Shown here piece after piece: positions 25,523-34,255 of a DNA stretch of 64,000 nucleotides. The stretch is from contig JBOEGT010000030.1 in the NCBI GenBank assembly GCA_050633585.1, positions 11,548-75,547 of the forward strand, written 5' to 3'. Source of the stretch: CALKZN01 sp050633585 (lineage in GTDB: Bacteria > Pseudomonadota > Gammaproteobacteria > Arenicellales > Arenicellaceae). Below the pieces are notes generated by a model. That model did no database searches. It was given only the letters and a program-made list of their open reading frames with translations, and was not told the DNA's origin. Made by a program: the position numbers and the translations under genes. Numbering within the stretch: position 1 is the stretch's first letter; each line of letters begins with the position of its first letter.

Positions 25523-26875
25523 ATGAAATATAGCAAACCTTCTCCGGTCGATTTATCAAAATTTGACCTCCCAAAAGATCAACTCGATGCATTCTATGGG
25601 TTGCCAAATGATGTCAATTTTTGTGCTAGTTGTGTGATTTCAAATCAACGCCCGAATTCAACGCAAGAGTTCAAACATAGTGCTGACTCTAAGAAAACAA
25701 CGATTGCTTTTGATGCAAATGGTGTTTGTGATGCGTGTAAAGTGAAAGAAGAAAAAGCATCAATTGATTGGGACCTTCGTCGGAAAGAGCTAGAAGAGCT
25801 ATGTAATAAGTATCGTAAGAATGATGGTTCATATGATTGCTTAGTTCCCGGGTCTGGCGGAAAAGATAGCTTCTATCAGGCATATATGCTCAAGTATGAG
25901 TTTGGAATGAATCCATTGACAACGACTTGGGCGCCTCATATGTATACTGATTGGGGTTGGAAAAATTTTGAAGCATGGATTCATTCTGGTTTCGATAATA
26001 TATTGTTCACTCCAAATGGCAGGGTGCATCGTTTGTTGACGCGTTTAGCCGTTGAGAACTTATTGCACCCATTTCAGCCGTTTATTCTTGGACAAAAAAA
26101 CTTAGCGCCAAAAATTGCAGCAAAGCATGGCATTGAATTGATTTTTTATGGAGAAAATGAAGCTGAATATGGAAACCCTATTGCAGACAGCAAAGATGCG
26201 AAACGAAGCTGGGAATACTTTACTAGCAACAATGATAGCGACACCTTTCTAGGAGGTGCGAGTTTGCAAGAGCTGTATGAAGATTTTAAGTTGAAAAAAA
26301 TCGATATAGATCCTTATTTACCGGTCAACCCAAATCTCATTGAGGAGAGTGGTATTGAGGTTCACTATTTAGGTTATTATTTAAAATGGCATCCTCAAAG
26401 TGCTTATTATTTCGCGGTTGATCACGGTGGGTTTCAGGCATCACCTGAGAGAACTGCTGGAACATATAGTAAATATAATAGTATCGATGACAAAATTGAT
26501 GACTATCACTATTACACCACGTATATTAAATTCGGTATTGGCCGCACAACTTATGATGCAGCACAAGAAGTGCGCTCTGGTGATTTAACGCGTGAAGAAG
26601 GTATTGCGCTAATTTCAAAGTATGATGGAGAGTACCCTGATCGTTTTGAAAAAGAAACTTTTGAATATTTAAGTATGAATGAGAAACAATTTCCAATTGC
26701 TTCTCAGCAGTTTGAACAACCTATTATAGACCGAGACTATTTTATGTCTCTTTGTGATAAGTTTCGTTCGCCACACCTATGGAAGCATGAAAATGGTGAA
26801 TGGGTCTTGAGAGATCGAATTTTTGATGAGCAATTTGATCCCAATAATTCTGCCTCATGGGTTGGTAATAAATAG
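25523..26875 (+). CDS. N-acetyl sugar amidotransferase (WbpG/PseA/PtmG-like)
   Basis: A 450-residue protein. Two Cys pairs near the N-terminus (FCASC near residue 34 and VCDAC near 71) form a likely zinc site. The PP-loop LVPGSGGKDSFYQ near residue 111-123 is the ATP-pyrophosphatase motif, and GENEAEYGNP is conserved in the family. These enzymes activate an N-acetyl group with ATP and replace its oxygen by ammonia, giving an acetamidino group on sugars: ManNAc3NAcA in P. aeruginosa (WbpG), pseudaminic acid (PseA) or legionaminic acid (PtmG). The ammonia comes from a HisH/HisF-like pair, encoded next. Being inside the legionaminate genes suggests an acetamidino-legionaminic acid. Confidence 0.88.
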   Translation: MKYSKPSPVDLSKFDLPKDQLDAFYGLPNDVNFCASCVISNQRPNSTQEFKHSADSKKTTIAFDANGVCDACKVKEEKASIDWDLRRKELEELCNKYRKNDGSYDCLVPGSGGKDSFYQAYMLKYEFGMNPLTTTWAPHMYTDWGWKNFEAWIHSGFDNILFTPNGRVHRLLTRLAVENLLHPFQPFILGQKNLAPKIAAKHGIELIFYGENEAEYGNPIADSKDAKRSWEYFTSNNDSDTFLGGASLQELYEDFKLKKIDIDPYLPVNPNLIEESGIEVHYLGYYLKWHPQSAYYFAVDHGGFQASPERTAGTYSKYNSIDDKIDDYHYYTTYIKFGIGRTTYDAAQEVRSGDLTREEGIALISKYDGEYPDRFEKETFEYLSMNEKQFPIASQQFEQPIIDRDYFMSLCDKFRSPHLWKHENGEWVLRDRIFDEQFDPNNSASWVGNK

Positions 26876-26903
26876 ATATTTAATTATCCAAGGTTTTGCA
26901 AAT

Positions 26904-27641
26904 ATGATCCGAGTTATTGGCCGTTTAGATGTTAAAGGCAGGCGTCTTATTAAGGGAGTGCAATATGAAGGAGTTCGTGTTTTAGGCGACGCACTGGATT
27001 ATGCAAAAAACTATTATTCTCAAGGTGTTGATGAGTTAATTTATATTGATGCGGTTGCTAGTCTTTATGGACGCCCTTCAATGGGTGATTTGTTAATTGA
27101 TACAGTTCAAGAAGTGTTTGTGCCTGTGACAGCGGGTGGGGGCGTCTCTTCAGTGGAAGATGTGAAAAGCCTACTTTCCTCTGGTGCGGACAAGGTGGCT
27201 ATTAATACCTCGGCTGTGAAAACACCGACGCTGATTTCGGATGTGGCTGATAAGTTTGGATCACAATGTATGGTGTTATCGGTTCAGGCGAAAAAAATCA
27301 CTGATGGCAAATGGGAAGCTTATGTTGAATGTGGTAGAGAAAAAACTGGCCTTGATGTGTTGGAATGGGCTGTTCAAGCTGAGTCACTTGGCGCTGGAGA
27401 AATTTTGCTAAGTTCAATTGATAGAGACGGCACGGCAAAAGGTGGTGACTTAGAGCTTGTTAATATGATATCCACGAACGTTGGAATACCTGTTATTGCG
27501 TCTAGCGGTTTGGGTTCAGTCAATGATGTGACAGACGTAGTCGAGTCGGGTAAGGCTGATGCGATTGCGATTGGTAAGGCATTGCATTTTGAAGAGTTGA
27601 CAATCGATGCTGTGAAGCAAGTGATAAGTGAATATGAATAA
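26904..27641 (+). CDS. hisF: HisF-like subunit of the amidotransferase (paralogue)
   Basis: About 245 residues from ATG 26904; frame upstream of it overlaps the preceding gene. A (beta/alpha)8 protein clearly like HisF: VIGRLDVKGRRLIKGVQYEG, PVTAGGGVSSVEDVK, GAGEILLSSIDRDGTAKGGD and VIASSGLGS. D9, equal to the Asp11 catalytic base of HisF, is present. The second catalytic Asp (Asp130, in an AIDAK segment) is replaced: the strand reads LSVQAKK with Q128. That fits an ammonia-channelling role rather than imidazole glycerol phosphate synthesis. It overlaps hisH by 8 bp and is flanked by the WbpG-like and PtmE-like genes, not by histidine biosynthesis genes. Confidence 0.88.
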   Translation: MIRVIGRLDVKGRRLIKGVQYEGVRVLGDALDYAKNYYSQGVDELIYIDAVASLYGRPSMGDLLIDTVQEVFVPVTAGGGVSSVEDVKSLLSSGADKVAINTSAVKTPTLISDVADKFGSQCMVLSVQAKKITDGKWEAYVECGREKTGLDVLEWAVQAESLGAGEILLSSIDRDGTAKGGDLELVNMISTNVGIPVIASSGLGSVNDVTDVVESGKADAIAIGKALHFEELTIDAVKQVISEYE

Positions 27642-28281
27642 GAAGATCGGTATTCTTGATTATGGTATTGGCAATATTCGCAGCGTTTCGAATGCTGTGA
27701 GCCATGTAGGCTTTGAGCCAGAGTTGTTGACCTCGCCTGGCGATATCAAAGGGTATCAGCATATTATTGTGCCTGGAGTTGGCAATTTTGGACATGCCGT
27801 TGAAGAGTTTGCTAGGTTTGAGTTTGGCGAAGCAATGCAAGATTACATTATTTCGGGTGGTAACTGTCTAGGTATTTGTGTCGGAATGCAAATGCTGTTT
27901 GATATGAGTGAGGAGTCTCCCGATGTCAAAGGTTTGGGTTTGATCTCAGGTAACGTCGTTAAAATGACGAATCAAGTGAAAGGGAGCGAACGGAAGTTAA
28001 AGTTACCACATATTGGTTGGAGTGCTTTACATTTAGAGACTAGATCAACATTAGCGCAGAAGTTGTTAAGAGACGTAGATGCCCATTCTCCCTTTTATTT
28101 TGTGCATAGTTATACAGCTCAACCCTTATCCAATGAAAACCTGAATGCTACAGTGGCATATGGAGAGAATAGGATTGCTGCGATGGTGAGTAATGAGAAT
28201 GTTATTGGTACTCAATTTCACCCAGAGAGGAGTGGTTTGTCGGGATTGAAAATTATTCAAAATTTTTGCGAGCTTCCTTAA
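27634..28281 (+). CDS. hisH: HisH-like glutamine amidotransferase (paralogue)
   Basis: About 215 residues from ATG 27634 (a GTG at 27628 is in frame). A class I glutamine amidotransferase: the nucleophile C82 lies in GNCLGICVGMQML, and the His-Glu pair H196 and E198 lies in GTQFHPERSG. The opening IGILDYGIGNIRSV and the PGVGNFGHA stretch (oxyanion region) are those of HisH. It hydrolyses glutamine and passes ammonia through its HisF partner to the WbpG-like amidotransferase. The 8-bp overlap with hisF suggests coupled synthesis of the two subunits in equal amounts. Confidence 0.9.
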   Translation: MNKKIGILDYGIGNIRSVSNAVSHVGFEPELLTSPGDIKGYQHIIVPGVGNFGHAVEEFARFEFGEAMQDYIISGGNCLGICVGMQMLFDMSEESPDVKGLGLISGNVVKMTNQVKGSERKLKLPHIGWSALHLETRSTLAQKLLRDVDAHSPFYFVHSYTAQPLSNENLNATVAYGENRIAAMVSNENVIGTQFHPERSGLSGLKIIQNFCELP

Positions 28282-28336
28282 AACTAGACTTGATAATTAA
28301 TCCTCTATTTTCGAGGCTAGATTTTTTTAAATTGTC

Positions 28337-28342
28337 TATAAT
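28337..28342 (+). promoter_or_regulatory. -10 promoter element upstream of the PtmE-like gene
   Basis: A perfect TATAAT lies 41 bp upstream of the start at 28383. No convincing -35 is seen at 16-18 bp. A T-run at 28322-28328 just before it follows a weak four-base-pair stem and may end the hisH transcript. Confidence 0.35.
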
Positions 28343-28382
28343 GCGTTTAGTTTGTACTTAACGCAATTTCATTATTTTCACT

Positions 28383-29432
28383 ATGGTTAAAAATTGGCAA
28401 AAATCAGTTATTAGTTTATCTAGCGTCCTCCGGGATGCGTTGGAGAACTTGAATGCTAATAATCGTGGAATTGTTTTTATTGCTGATGACGGTCATTTGT
28501 GTGGAACGATCACTGATGGTGATGTGAGGCGTGCGCTATTAGCGGGTGTTGATACAAATGATTCTGTTGAAAAGGTGTTGAATAAGCAATTTATTAGTTG
28601 CCATGAAAGTGACACTTTTGAATCTGCCAAAGAGCAAATGCTGGCACATTCTGTTCAAGCGTTACCAGTGCTCAATGCGACAGGCTTTTTAGTCGGTGTA
28701 CATTTTTTAGATGAAGCTGATTTAATTTCTAGGCCGAACCAAGCATTAATAATGGCAGGTGGTCTAGGATCTCGTTTACGACCATTGACAAACGATTGCC
28801 CCAAGCCAATGCTTGAGATTGATGGTAAGCCAATGCTTGAGCGCATTATTGAAAACCTTAAATCGCAAGGTTTTTTGGATATTTATATTTCTATTAACTA
28901 TCTAGGCGATAAAATTAGAGGCTATTTTGGTTCTGGGGAAGGGTTTGGCGTTGCTATCCATTATTTGGAAGAGAGCGATAAGCTAGGCACTGCAGGTGCG
29001 TTAGGTTTATTGCCAGATAATCTGACACAACCCATTATTGTGTTAAATGGCGATGTGTTGACTAAAGCTGATTATGTCAGTTTAGTGGATTATCATGTTG
29101 ATAATGGAGCCGCGCTGACAATCGGTTTGAATAAGCAAGAAACGATTATTCCATATGGAGTCGTTCAGCTAGAGAATGAGAAAGTCCTCTCGATTCAAGA
29201 AAAACCAACTCATTCATATTACATTAGTGCTGGAATTTATTGCATTTCCCCATCTGTTTTTTCAGGTGTGACTGGCGCTGACTATTTGGATATGCCTGAC
29301 CTTATTTCTCAAAAGATTCACGAAAAACAATCGGTTATTGGATTTCCGTTGCATGAATATTGGGCAGATATTGGCATGGCCTCAGATTACAGCAATGCAA
29401 ATTCAACTTTTAAAGAAGTGTTTGACACGTAA
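28383..29432 (+). CDS. ptmE: CBS-domain sugar-1-phosphate nucleotidyltransferase (PtmE-like)
   Basis: A 349-residue protein. Residues 1 to about 115 hold a tandem CBS pair (GIVFIADDGHLCGTITDGDV, then SVQALPVLN). From about residue 120 it is a nucleotidyltransferase: LIMAGGLGSRLRPLTNDCPK, the sugar-binding GTAGALGLL and the metal site VLNGDVL. This domain order is that of Campylobacter PtmE, a GMP transferase acting on glucosamine-1-phosphate that supplies the GDP-sugar for legionaminic acid. That implies module B runs on GDP-linked intermediates. It follows hisH by about 100 bp with its own possible promoter. Specificity for GTP is inferred from the family. Confidence 0.87.
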   Translation: MVKNWQKSVISLSSVLRDALENLNANNRGIVFIADDGHLCGTITDGDVRRALLAGVDTNDSVEKVLNKQFISCHESDTFESAKEQMLAHSVQALPVLNATGFLVGVHFLDEADLISRPNQALIMAGGLGSRLRPLTNDCPKPMLEIDGKPMLERIIENLKSQGFLDIYISINYLGDKIRGYFGSGEGFGVAIHYLEESDKLGTAGALGLLPDNLTQPIIVLNGDVLTKADYVSLVDYHVDNGAALTIGLNKQETIIPYGVVQLENEKVLSIQEKPTHSYYISAGIYCISPSVFSGVTGADYLDMPDLISQKIHEKQSVIGFPLHEYWADIGMASDYSNANSTFKEVFDT

Positions 29433-29463
29433 CTATTAGATATAGCTGCCTAGCAGAAGAGAT

Positions 29464-30195
29464 ATGACAAGTATTAATTTAAATGATTGGCCAGAAGACG
29501 GTATTAGAACGGCAATTGAATTTGTAACAAAAAATAATAAACAAAATCGTTTATCTTTTGTTGATGTTGGTGGACATAAGGGTGAAACCTTGGCGGCTTT
29601 GGCTAAAAATGTTGAGTCTTTTTCCTATCAGGTATTCGAACCTAATCCTTCTAGTTTTGAAACTTTGTCTGAGTACTCAGAAGACCTAAAGTGTGAATTG
29701 AGAGATATTACGATTCATAATGCGGCTGTTGGTGCAGAAGATGGGCGAGTTGAATTTCATATGACCAACGCCTCTGCTGTGGCAGGTGTATTAAAACCTG
29801 TTGAAGGTTTGTCACAACGTGTGCCTGCAGGTGATCATGAAATTGCTCAGAGCATCGACTGCCAATTACGGAAAATTGATAGCCTAGATGAGATTGTGAA
29901 TGGCAAAACTGTTGATTTACTCAAGATTGATACCGAAGGTTTTGATCTTGAAGTAATGAAAGGAGCTAAGAGCGCTTTACAAAAAGGACAGTTTAGAGCA
30001 GTGTTGTCAGAAGCTTTTTTTGTGCCGTATAGAGAAGGCCAAGCGAATTTTTGGGACCTTGCAACCTTCATGGAGTCTGTGGGCTATCATTTTGTTAATC
30101 TTTACGATTGCCGTGATACATCTCAGGGCCGTTTATATACAGGAAATGCGCTTTGGTTGTCTCCAGAGCTAGCTAAGCAGTCTGACTTTTTGTAA
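29464..30195 (+). CDS. FkbM family methyltransferase
   Basis: A 243-residue SAM-dependent methyltransferase. Motif I is SFVDVGGHKGETLAAL near residues 33-48, with the ribose-binding acidic residue in FEPNPSSF, and the FkbM signature LLKIDTEGFDLEVMKGA near residues 155-171. It probably O-methylates a sugar or glycan intermediate. It follows the PtmE-like gene by 31 bp and precedes the acyltransferase by 6 bp, so it is probably co-transcribed with both. It is a different branch from the FkbM at 5399; the two share only family motifs. Confidence 0.82.
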   Translation: MTSINLNDWPEDGIRTAIEFVTKNNKQNRLSFVDVGGHKGETLAALAKNVESFSYQVFEPNPSSFETLSEYSEDLKCELRDITIHNAAVGAEDGRVEFHMTNASAVAGVLKPVEGLSQRVPAGDHEIAQSIDCQLRKIDSLDEIVNGKTVDLLKIDTEGFDLEVMKGAKSALQKGQFRAVLSEAFFVPYREGQANFWDLATFMESVGYHFVNLYDCRDTSQGRLYTGNALWLSPELAKQSDFL

Positions 30196-30201
30196 GGGCA
30201 T

Positions 30202-30717
30202 ATGCATAAAGAGCCATTAGTTAATCGAGTTCAGCGTTTTTTGAGAACACCGTTAAGGCCTGTTGTAAGGTTTCTCGCCTATTTTTTCTATAATACCCAC
30301 TACATAGATGGTGATAAAAATCGTGTAAGCATTGGTTTTCGCTGTGGGCTTGCAAATACATTATTTAGTGTGGCTTCGGGTCATATTTATGTTGGTGATC
30401 ATACTATTTTTGGCTATAACGTTATGCTTTTAACTGGGCGGCATCGTTTTGTTGGTGGAAAAAGAGCTTCTTTAAGCGTCGGTACATCTCAAGGTTGGGG
30501 AGGAAGTGGTGATGAAGTACCTTTATCTGGCAGTGATATAAATATTGGTGCTGGTTGCTGGATTGCTTCAGGCGCAATTGTCCAAGGAGGAGTGACTATT
30601 GGAGATAATGCTATTGTGATGGCTTCAGCTGTTGTGACAAAAGATGTTCCTGACTATGCAATTGTCGGTGGTATTCCAGCGGTCGTGATGGGTGATACTA
30701 GGGAGCTCCAACACTAA
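30202..30717 (+). CDS. Hexapeptide-repeat (left-handed beta-helix) acyltransferase
   Basis: A 171-residue WbbJ/maltose-acetyltransferase-like protein. Hexapeptide repeats run from VSIGFRCGLAN to INIGAGCWIASGAIVQGGV and IGDNAIVMASAVVTKDVP, ending with the typical VGGIPAVVMG. The His of LLTGRHRF is in the position of the catalytic base of the family. It overlaps the next gene by one base in TAATG. It is a candidate O- or N-acetyltransferase for a sugar in the island; it could also be the sugar-nucleotide acetylase of a neighbouring pathway. Confidence 0.8.
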   Translation: MHKEPLVNRVQRFLRTPLRPVVRFLAYFFYNTHYIDGDKNRVSIGFRCGLANTLFSVASGHIYVGDHTIFGYNVMLLTGRHRFVGGKRASLSVGTSQGWGGSGDEVPLSGSDINIGAGCWIASGAIVQGGVTIGDNAIVMASAVVTKDVPDYAIVGGIPAVVMGDTRELQH

Positions 30718-31889
30718 TGCAGCAAGCTCCGAAAAATCTTAAAATTTTCACAGATGTCCTTAAGCCATACTTTTCTGTGTGGCTGCCTTTTATTCTTGCT
30801 TTTTTCATCACCTTCCCAATTCACTTATTTTATCGCTTTAAGAGAGTTGTTCATAAAATATATAAACCGAATGCGACTCAGCAGTCTTTATTATGCTTAG
30901 AGGCTGGTGCCCGAGGTTGGGAAATCATTGAATACAAAGAATTATATCAATCAGCTCTGGAATATATGGGTGATAGTGGTTTAATTAAATTTACTGTTAC
31001 CGATGAAGGAACGTATTTAGAGCAATTAAAAAACATACTGGATACAAATCCAATCACTCATTATGGTTGGAGTACAAGAACAGGAGATCAGCACTGGTTT
31101 ACAGGTCTTATTGAGGCATTTAGAGTGTCAATTATGCTCAGTTGTCGAGGTATTGTGCCGATTGTGTTTTTAACTGATGTCTTAGATCGATCATGGAGAG
31201 CAAAAGCGTCAGTTGTCACTGCAGCTCAAGGGCGAGTTGTTACGTTGAATTCGCCTGATGGAGTAACGTTATTAACGCCTCATAAGCGTTTTGTTGGGCC
31301 TTATTTAATGCCATTTTCGTTAGAGACGTTGTCTTCACTATCACGTTTAAAGCAAGGCATTTTAAAGGATGAATCGGATTGTGGAGCTGTAGTAGTGGGA
31401 GCTCTTTATGAGCCACGTAAAACGATTGTTGAAAATATTGATAAGCAATTAGAAAAATATGGCAAGAATCTTATTTTTCATGGTCGATCCTTAGAAGGTA
31501 AAAGAAGTTCTGATGAAGATTACTGGAATAATATGCTTCAAGCTAAAATTGTCGTCACTACAGCCAGCGTTGTAAATAGTTTAGCTGGGTATGACTGGGT
31601 TTGGAAAGAACATTTTATTTATCGGTATATGGAAGCATTGGCATGCCAGACCTTGTTAGTGGCTCCTGAACTATTAGCTATTGAACGTTATTTTACTGCT
31701 GGAGAACATTTTATTTCTTTCTCTGATGAAGAGGATGCGGCACAAAAAATTCAGTACTATCTAGAGCACGAAGATGAAAGATTAGCAATTGCTGAAGCGG
31801 GTTTTCAGAGGGCTGAGAGTCTTGTCAAGTCGCGATCATTCTGGCTAGGAATTGATACGGCATTGTCTGAAGGTGGATTGACGCGATAG
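30717..31889 (+). CDS. Glycosyltransferase-like protein with GT-B C-terminal domain
   Basis: A 390-residue protein starting by one-base overlap with the preceding stop. A hydrophobic stretch at about residues 19-36 (VWLPFILAFFITFPIHLF) could be a membrane anchor. The C-terminal ~130 residues resemble the glycosyl transferase 1_2 domain: YRYMEALACQTLLVAPELLA, then FSDEEDAAQKIQYYL and the HEDERLAIAEAGFQR end. The N-terminal half has no motif I recognise. It sits among sugar-modifying genes and is tightly linked to the acyltransferase upstream and the dehydratase downstream. Donor and acceptor unknown. Confidence 0.6.
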   Translation: MQQAPKNLKIFTDVLKPYFSVWLPFILAFFITFPIHLFYRFKRVVHKIYKPNATQQSLLCLEAGARGWEIIEYKELYQSALEYMGDSGLIKFTVTDEGTYLEQLKNILDTNPITHYGWSTRTGDQHWFTGLIEAFRVSIMLSCRGIVPIVFLTDVLDRSWRAKASVVTAAQGRVVTLNSPDGVTLLTPHKRFVGPYLMPFSLETLSSLSRLKQGILKDESDCGAVVVGALYEPRKTIVENIDKQLEKYGKNLIFHGRSLEGKRSSDEDYWNNMLQAKIVVTTASVVNSLAGYDWVWKEHFIYRYMEALACQTLLVAPELLAIERYFTAGEHFISFSDEEDAAQKIQYYLEHEDERLAIAEAGFQRAESLVKSRSFWLGIDTALSEGGLTR

Positions 31890-31890
31890 T

Positions 31891-32862
31891 ATGACAAAGC
31901 GAGCATTAATTATTGGAATTTCTGGTCAAGATGGAAGTTATTTAGCCAGATATCTGCTTAAACAAAATTATGAAGTGGTTGGTTTGTCTAGAGATGCTGA
32001 AGCGAGTCGTTTTAGTAGTTTAAGTATTTTAGGTATTAAGGATCAAATCACTCTAGATTCAATATCATCTTCTGATTTTAGGAGCGTGATTCAAGTTTTT
32101 CAACGATACCAACCTGATGAAGTCTATAACCTTGCTGGGCAATCTTCAGTTGGTTTGTCTTTTAGTCAGCCAGTTGAAACGATAGATAGCCATTTGCAAG
32201 CGACGATTACCATACTTGAGGTCATGAAGTTTTTAGATAGGCCAATCAAATTTTATAATGCCTGTTCTTCAGAGTGTTTTGGGGAGTCTCCTAAAACAGC
32301 ACCCTCAGATGAAAACTCTCCTTTTCGCCCAAGAAGTCCCTATGCTTTAGCAAAAGCGGCGTCATTTTGGGCTGTTGCTAATTATCGAGAAGCATATGGG
32401 TTGTTTGCGTGTTCTGGTATTTTAGGGAACCATGAATCTCCTTTAAGACCGACTCGGTTTGTGACGCAAAAAATCATTTATACGGTTAATCAAATCGCTA
32501 ATGGGAAGGCCGATAAATTGGTGTTAGGAAATACTGATGTGGTCAGAGATTGGGGTTGGGCAGAAGATTATGTTGAAGCAATGAGTCTGATGCTTCAAGA
32601 AGAAATGCCTCAAGATTTTGTGATTGCTACGGGTGAATCATGTTCATTAATGGACTTCACTGAGAAGGCTTTTAAATACTATGGTTTGTCAGCTAAGAGC
32701 TTTATACAGACGAATAAATCGTTATTTCGACCAACAGATATTAAATCTAGCTACTTGAGTCCAAAAAAAGCGAAGGAAGTATTAGGTTGGGCAGCAAAAC
32801 ACAATGTTGATGCCGTTGTTGCTAAGCTAGCAAAGAATAGGTTGAATTCGAATGCGGAGTGA
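31891..32862 (+). CDS. GDP-mannose 4,6-dehydratase-like SDR
   Basis: A 323-residue extended SDR. The cofactor loop is GISGQDGSYLAR near residues 9-20, as in Gmd; NACSSECFG near residues 123-131 and YALAK with Y151 and K155 complete the catalytic set, and ATITILEVMKF fits Gmd. Gmd converts GDP-mannose to GDP-4-keto-6-deoxymannose, the precursor of GDP-fucose, GDP-rhamnose and perosamine. No downstream reductase or aminotransferase specific to those sugars is evident nearby, so the product may be used as it is, by genes elsewhere, or the substrate may be another GDP-sugar. It overlaps the next gene by 11 bp. Confidence 0.82.
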   Translation: MTKRALIIGISGQDGSYLARYLLKQNYEVVGLSRDAEASRFSSLSILGIKDQITLDSISSSDFRSVIQVFQRYQPDEVYNLAGQSSVGLSFSQPVETIDSHLQATITILEVMKFLDRPIKFYNACSSECFGESPKTAPSDENSPFRPRSPYALAKAASFWAVANYREAYGLFACSGILGNHESPLRPTRFVTQKIIYTVNQIANGKADKLVLGNTDVVRDWGWAEDYVEAMSLMLQEEMPQDFVIATGESCSLMDFTEKAFKYYGLSAKSFIQTNKSLFRPTDIKSSYLSPKKAKEVLGWAAKHNVDAVVAKLAKNRLNSNAE

Positions 32863-34174
32863 GCGACATCAAAAAAATAAGAAAGTGATTCTTGTTTTTT
32901 TGCATAAGCATCGTGTCAATGATTTAGAGGGTTGGTTAGAAAGTATCGCAAGCGCTGTTGAACTAAATGTTTTGCTACTTGTTTCAAATGAAACGGTAAA
33001 ACTAACGAGTGCATTGTTAAACACACGGCATTCTTTTGATGTGATAAATATTGATAATAATCAACCATCGTTTTTAGATTCTCAAGAACCCAACTCATCT
33101 ATCACCTTATTATTTAAAGAGTTTCGTAATGCATATTGTGCCTATAAGTCACGATATCAAACAGCGTTGAATATTTTTAAGCAAAATCAAGAAGGAGTAT
33201 TGGTTACATATGACGATAGGATGACATCGTTATTGCCCATTTTAAAAGCAGGGTTTAAAACAGGTATCCCAATCTTTCTTCCTGCTATTTTAACGATGAA
33301 CCCGAATACATCTGAGGAGACCTCAAATACATTAAGGCCGATCAGAAAAATTGAGGCCCTAGTGGTTAAATGTGTGAAATTGTTTTTTCCAACGCATGTC
33401 AATAGTTCAGGGAGGTTGTTCTATGATGCGGTGACATATTTAACGTTATTATGGTTCTGTTCTTTGCCTAAACATCCTTGGGCTAAAGGGTCGTTAAAAT
33501 ATACCAACCGTGTTGGTGTTGAATCGCAATTAGCATACGATCAATTATGTGCAGCAGGAGTTGATGCAAGCAAGCTAGTTTTAACAGGTTTGCCAATTTA
33601 TGATTTGATGGATTTTTCGAAAAGTAATGACTCCGAACAGTATGAGGTGCTCGTTTGTGCTTTGCCTCAATATGGCGAACATGGCGCCATGGAAGTTGAG
33701 GAAGCATTACTTGTTATTGAGGGTATATTGAATGCCTTTACAGCTTTTAAAGGTAAGGTCGTGATTTCACTGCACCCACGGATGGATCGTTCAGTTTATC
33801 AACCGTTGATAGATCAGTTCGGATACTATTGTGCAGAAGAGGGTGTCGAGTATTGGATAAAGCGCGCCAATATTTTCTTTTCGGCGGCGTCATCAACAAC
33901 AGTGTATTGGTCATTGATGATGGGGGTGCCAACAGTTTTATTTAACCATATCCCACCAAGTTCAGACCTGTTTAGTGTATTTAAATCAATTCGGTATATT
34001 AATCATTCTGTCGAAGATGAAGTAGCAAAAATATGTCAACAGCCTCATGCAGGCTTAAATCACTTGTTAGCTGCTGATCAAGAAGCATTGTCCATTTCGT
34101 TAGTGACTGATGGAAATGTTGGCGCTAGAAATGCACGGGTTATTGATGAATTGTTTATTGAAAAATTTCATTAA
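32852..34174 (+). CDS. Putative GT-B-fold transferase, function unknown
   Basis: A 440-residue protein with no firm family assignment. The C-terminal half has features of GT-B transferases and CDP-glycerol-type polymerases: TNRVGVESQLAYDQLCAAGV then VLTGLPIYDLM, GKVVISLHPRMDRS, and ANIFFSAASSTTVYWSLMMG followed by VPTVLFN, which fits a donor-site Ser-rich loop. The N-terminus has several basic residues and no signal peptide. It overlaps the dehydratase gene by 11 bp, evidence of coupled expression. It is one of four such unassigned proteins in the island (with 13204, 15011 and 39997). Candidate glycan transferase. Confidence 0.5.
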   Translation: MRSERHQKNKKVILVFLHKHRVNDLEGWLESIASAVELNVLLLVSNETVKLTSALLNTRHSFDVINIDNNQPSFLDSQEPNSSITLLFKEFRNAYCAYKSRYQTALNIFKQNQEGVLVTYDDRMTSLLPILKAGFKTGIPIFLPAILTMNPNTSEETSNTLRPIRKIEALVVKCVKLFFPTHVNSSGRLFYDAVTYLTLLWFCSLPKHPWAKGSLKYTNRVGVESQLAYDQLCAAGVDASKLVLTGLPIYDLMDFSKSNDSEQYEVLVCALPQYGEHGAMEVEEALLVIEGILNAFTAFKGKVVISLHPRMDRSVYQPLIDQFGYYCAEEGVEYWIKRANIFFSAASSTTVYWSLMMGVPTVLFNHIPPSSDLFSVFKSIRYINHSVEDEVAKICQQPHAGLNHLLAADQEALSISLVTDGNVGARNARVIDELFIEKFH

Positions 34175-34200
34175 GTGAAGCTTTTTTATGTATGGCTAAA

Positions 34201-34229
34201 TTGATAGTGATAAAAGACAAAAATATAAT
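34201..34229 (+). promoter_or_regulatory. Strong sigma-70 promoter
   Basis: TTGATA at 34201-34206 and a perfect TATAAT at 34224-34229 have the optimal 17-bp spacing. The methyltransferase gene starts at 34300, leaving a leader of roughly 60 bases that contains a hairpin. This is the best match to consensus in the window. Confidence 0.7.
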
Positions 34230-34255
34230 ATATTATTCCGCATTATATTTATATG

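Noticed and set aside
26904..28281. HisF and HisH homologues as part of histidine biosynthesis
   Set aside because: They are flanked by a WbpG/PtmG-like amidotransferase and sugar genes with no other his gene nearby, and the HisF copy lacks a catalytic Asp. The acetamidino-sugar role fits better.
28302..28328. Intrinsic terminator after hisH
   Set aside because: Only a four-base-pair stem (CCTC and GAGG) is followed by T7, too weak to list as a terminator.
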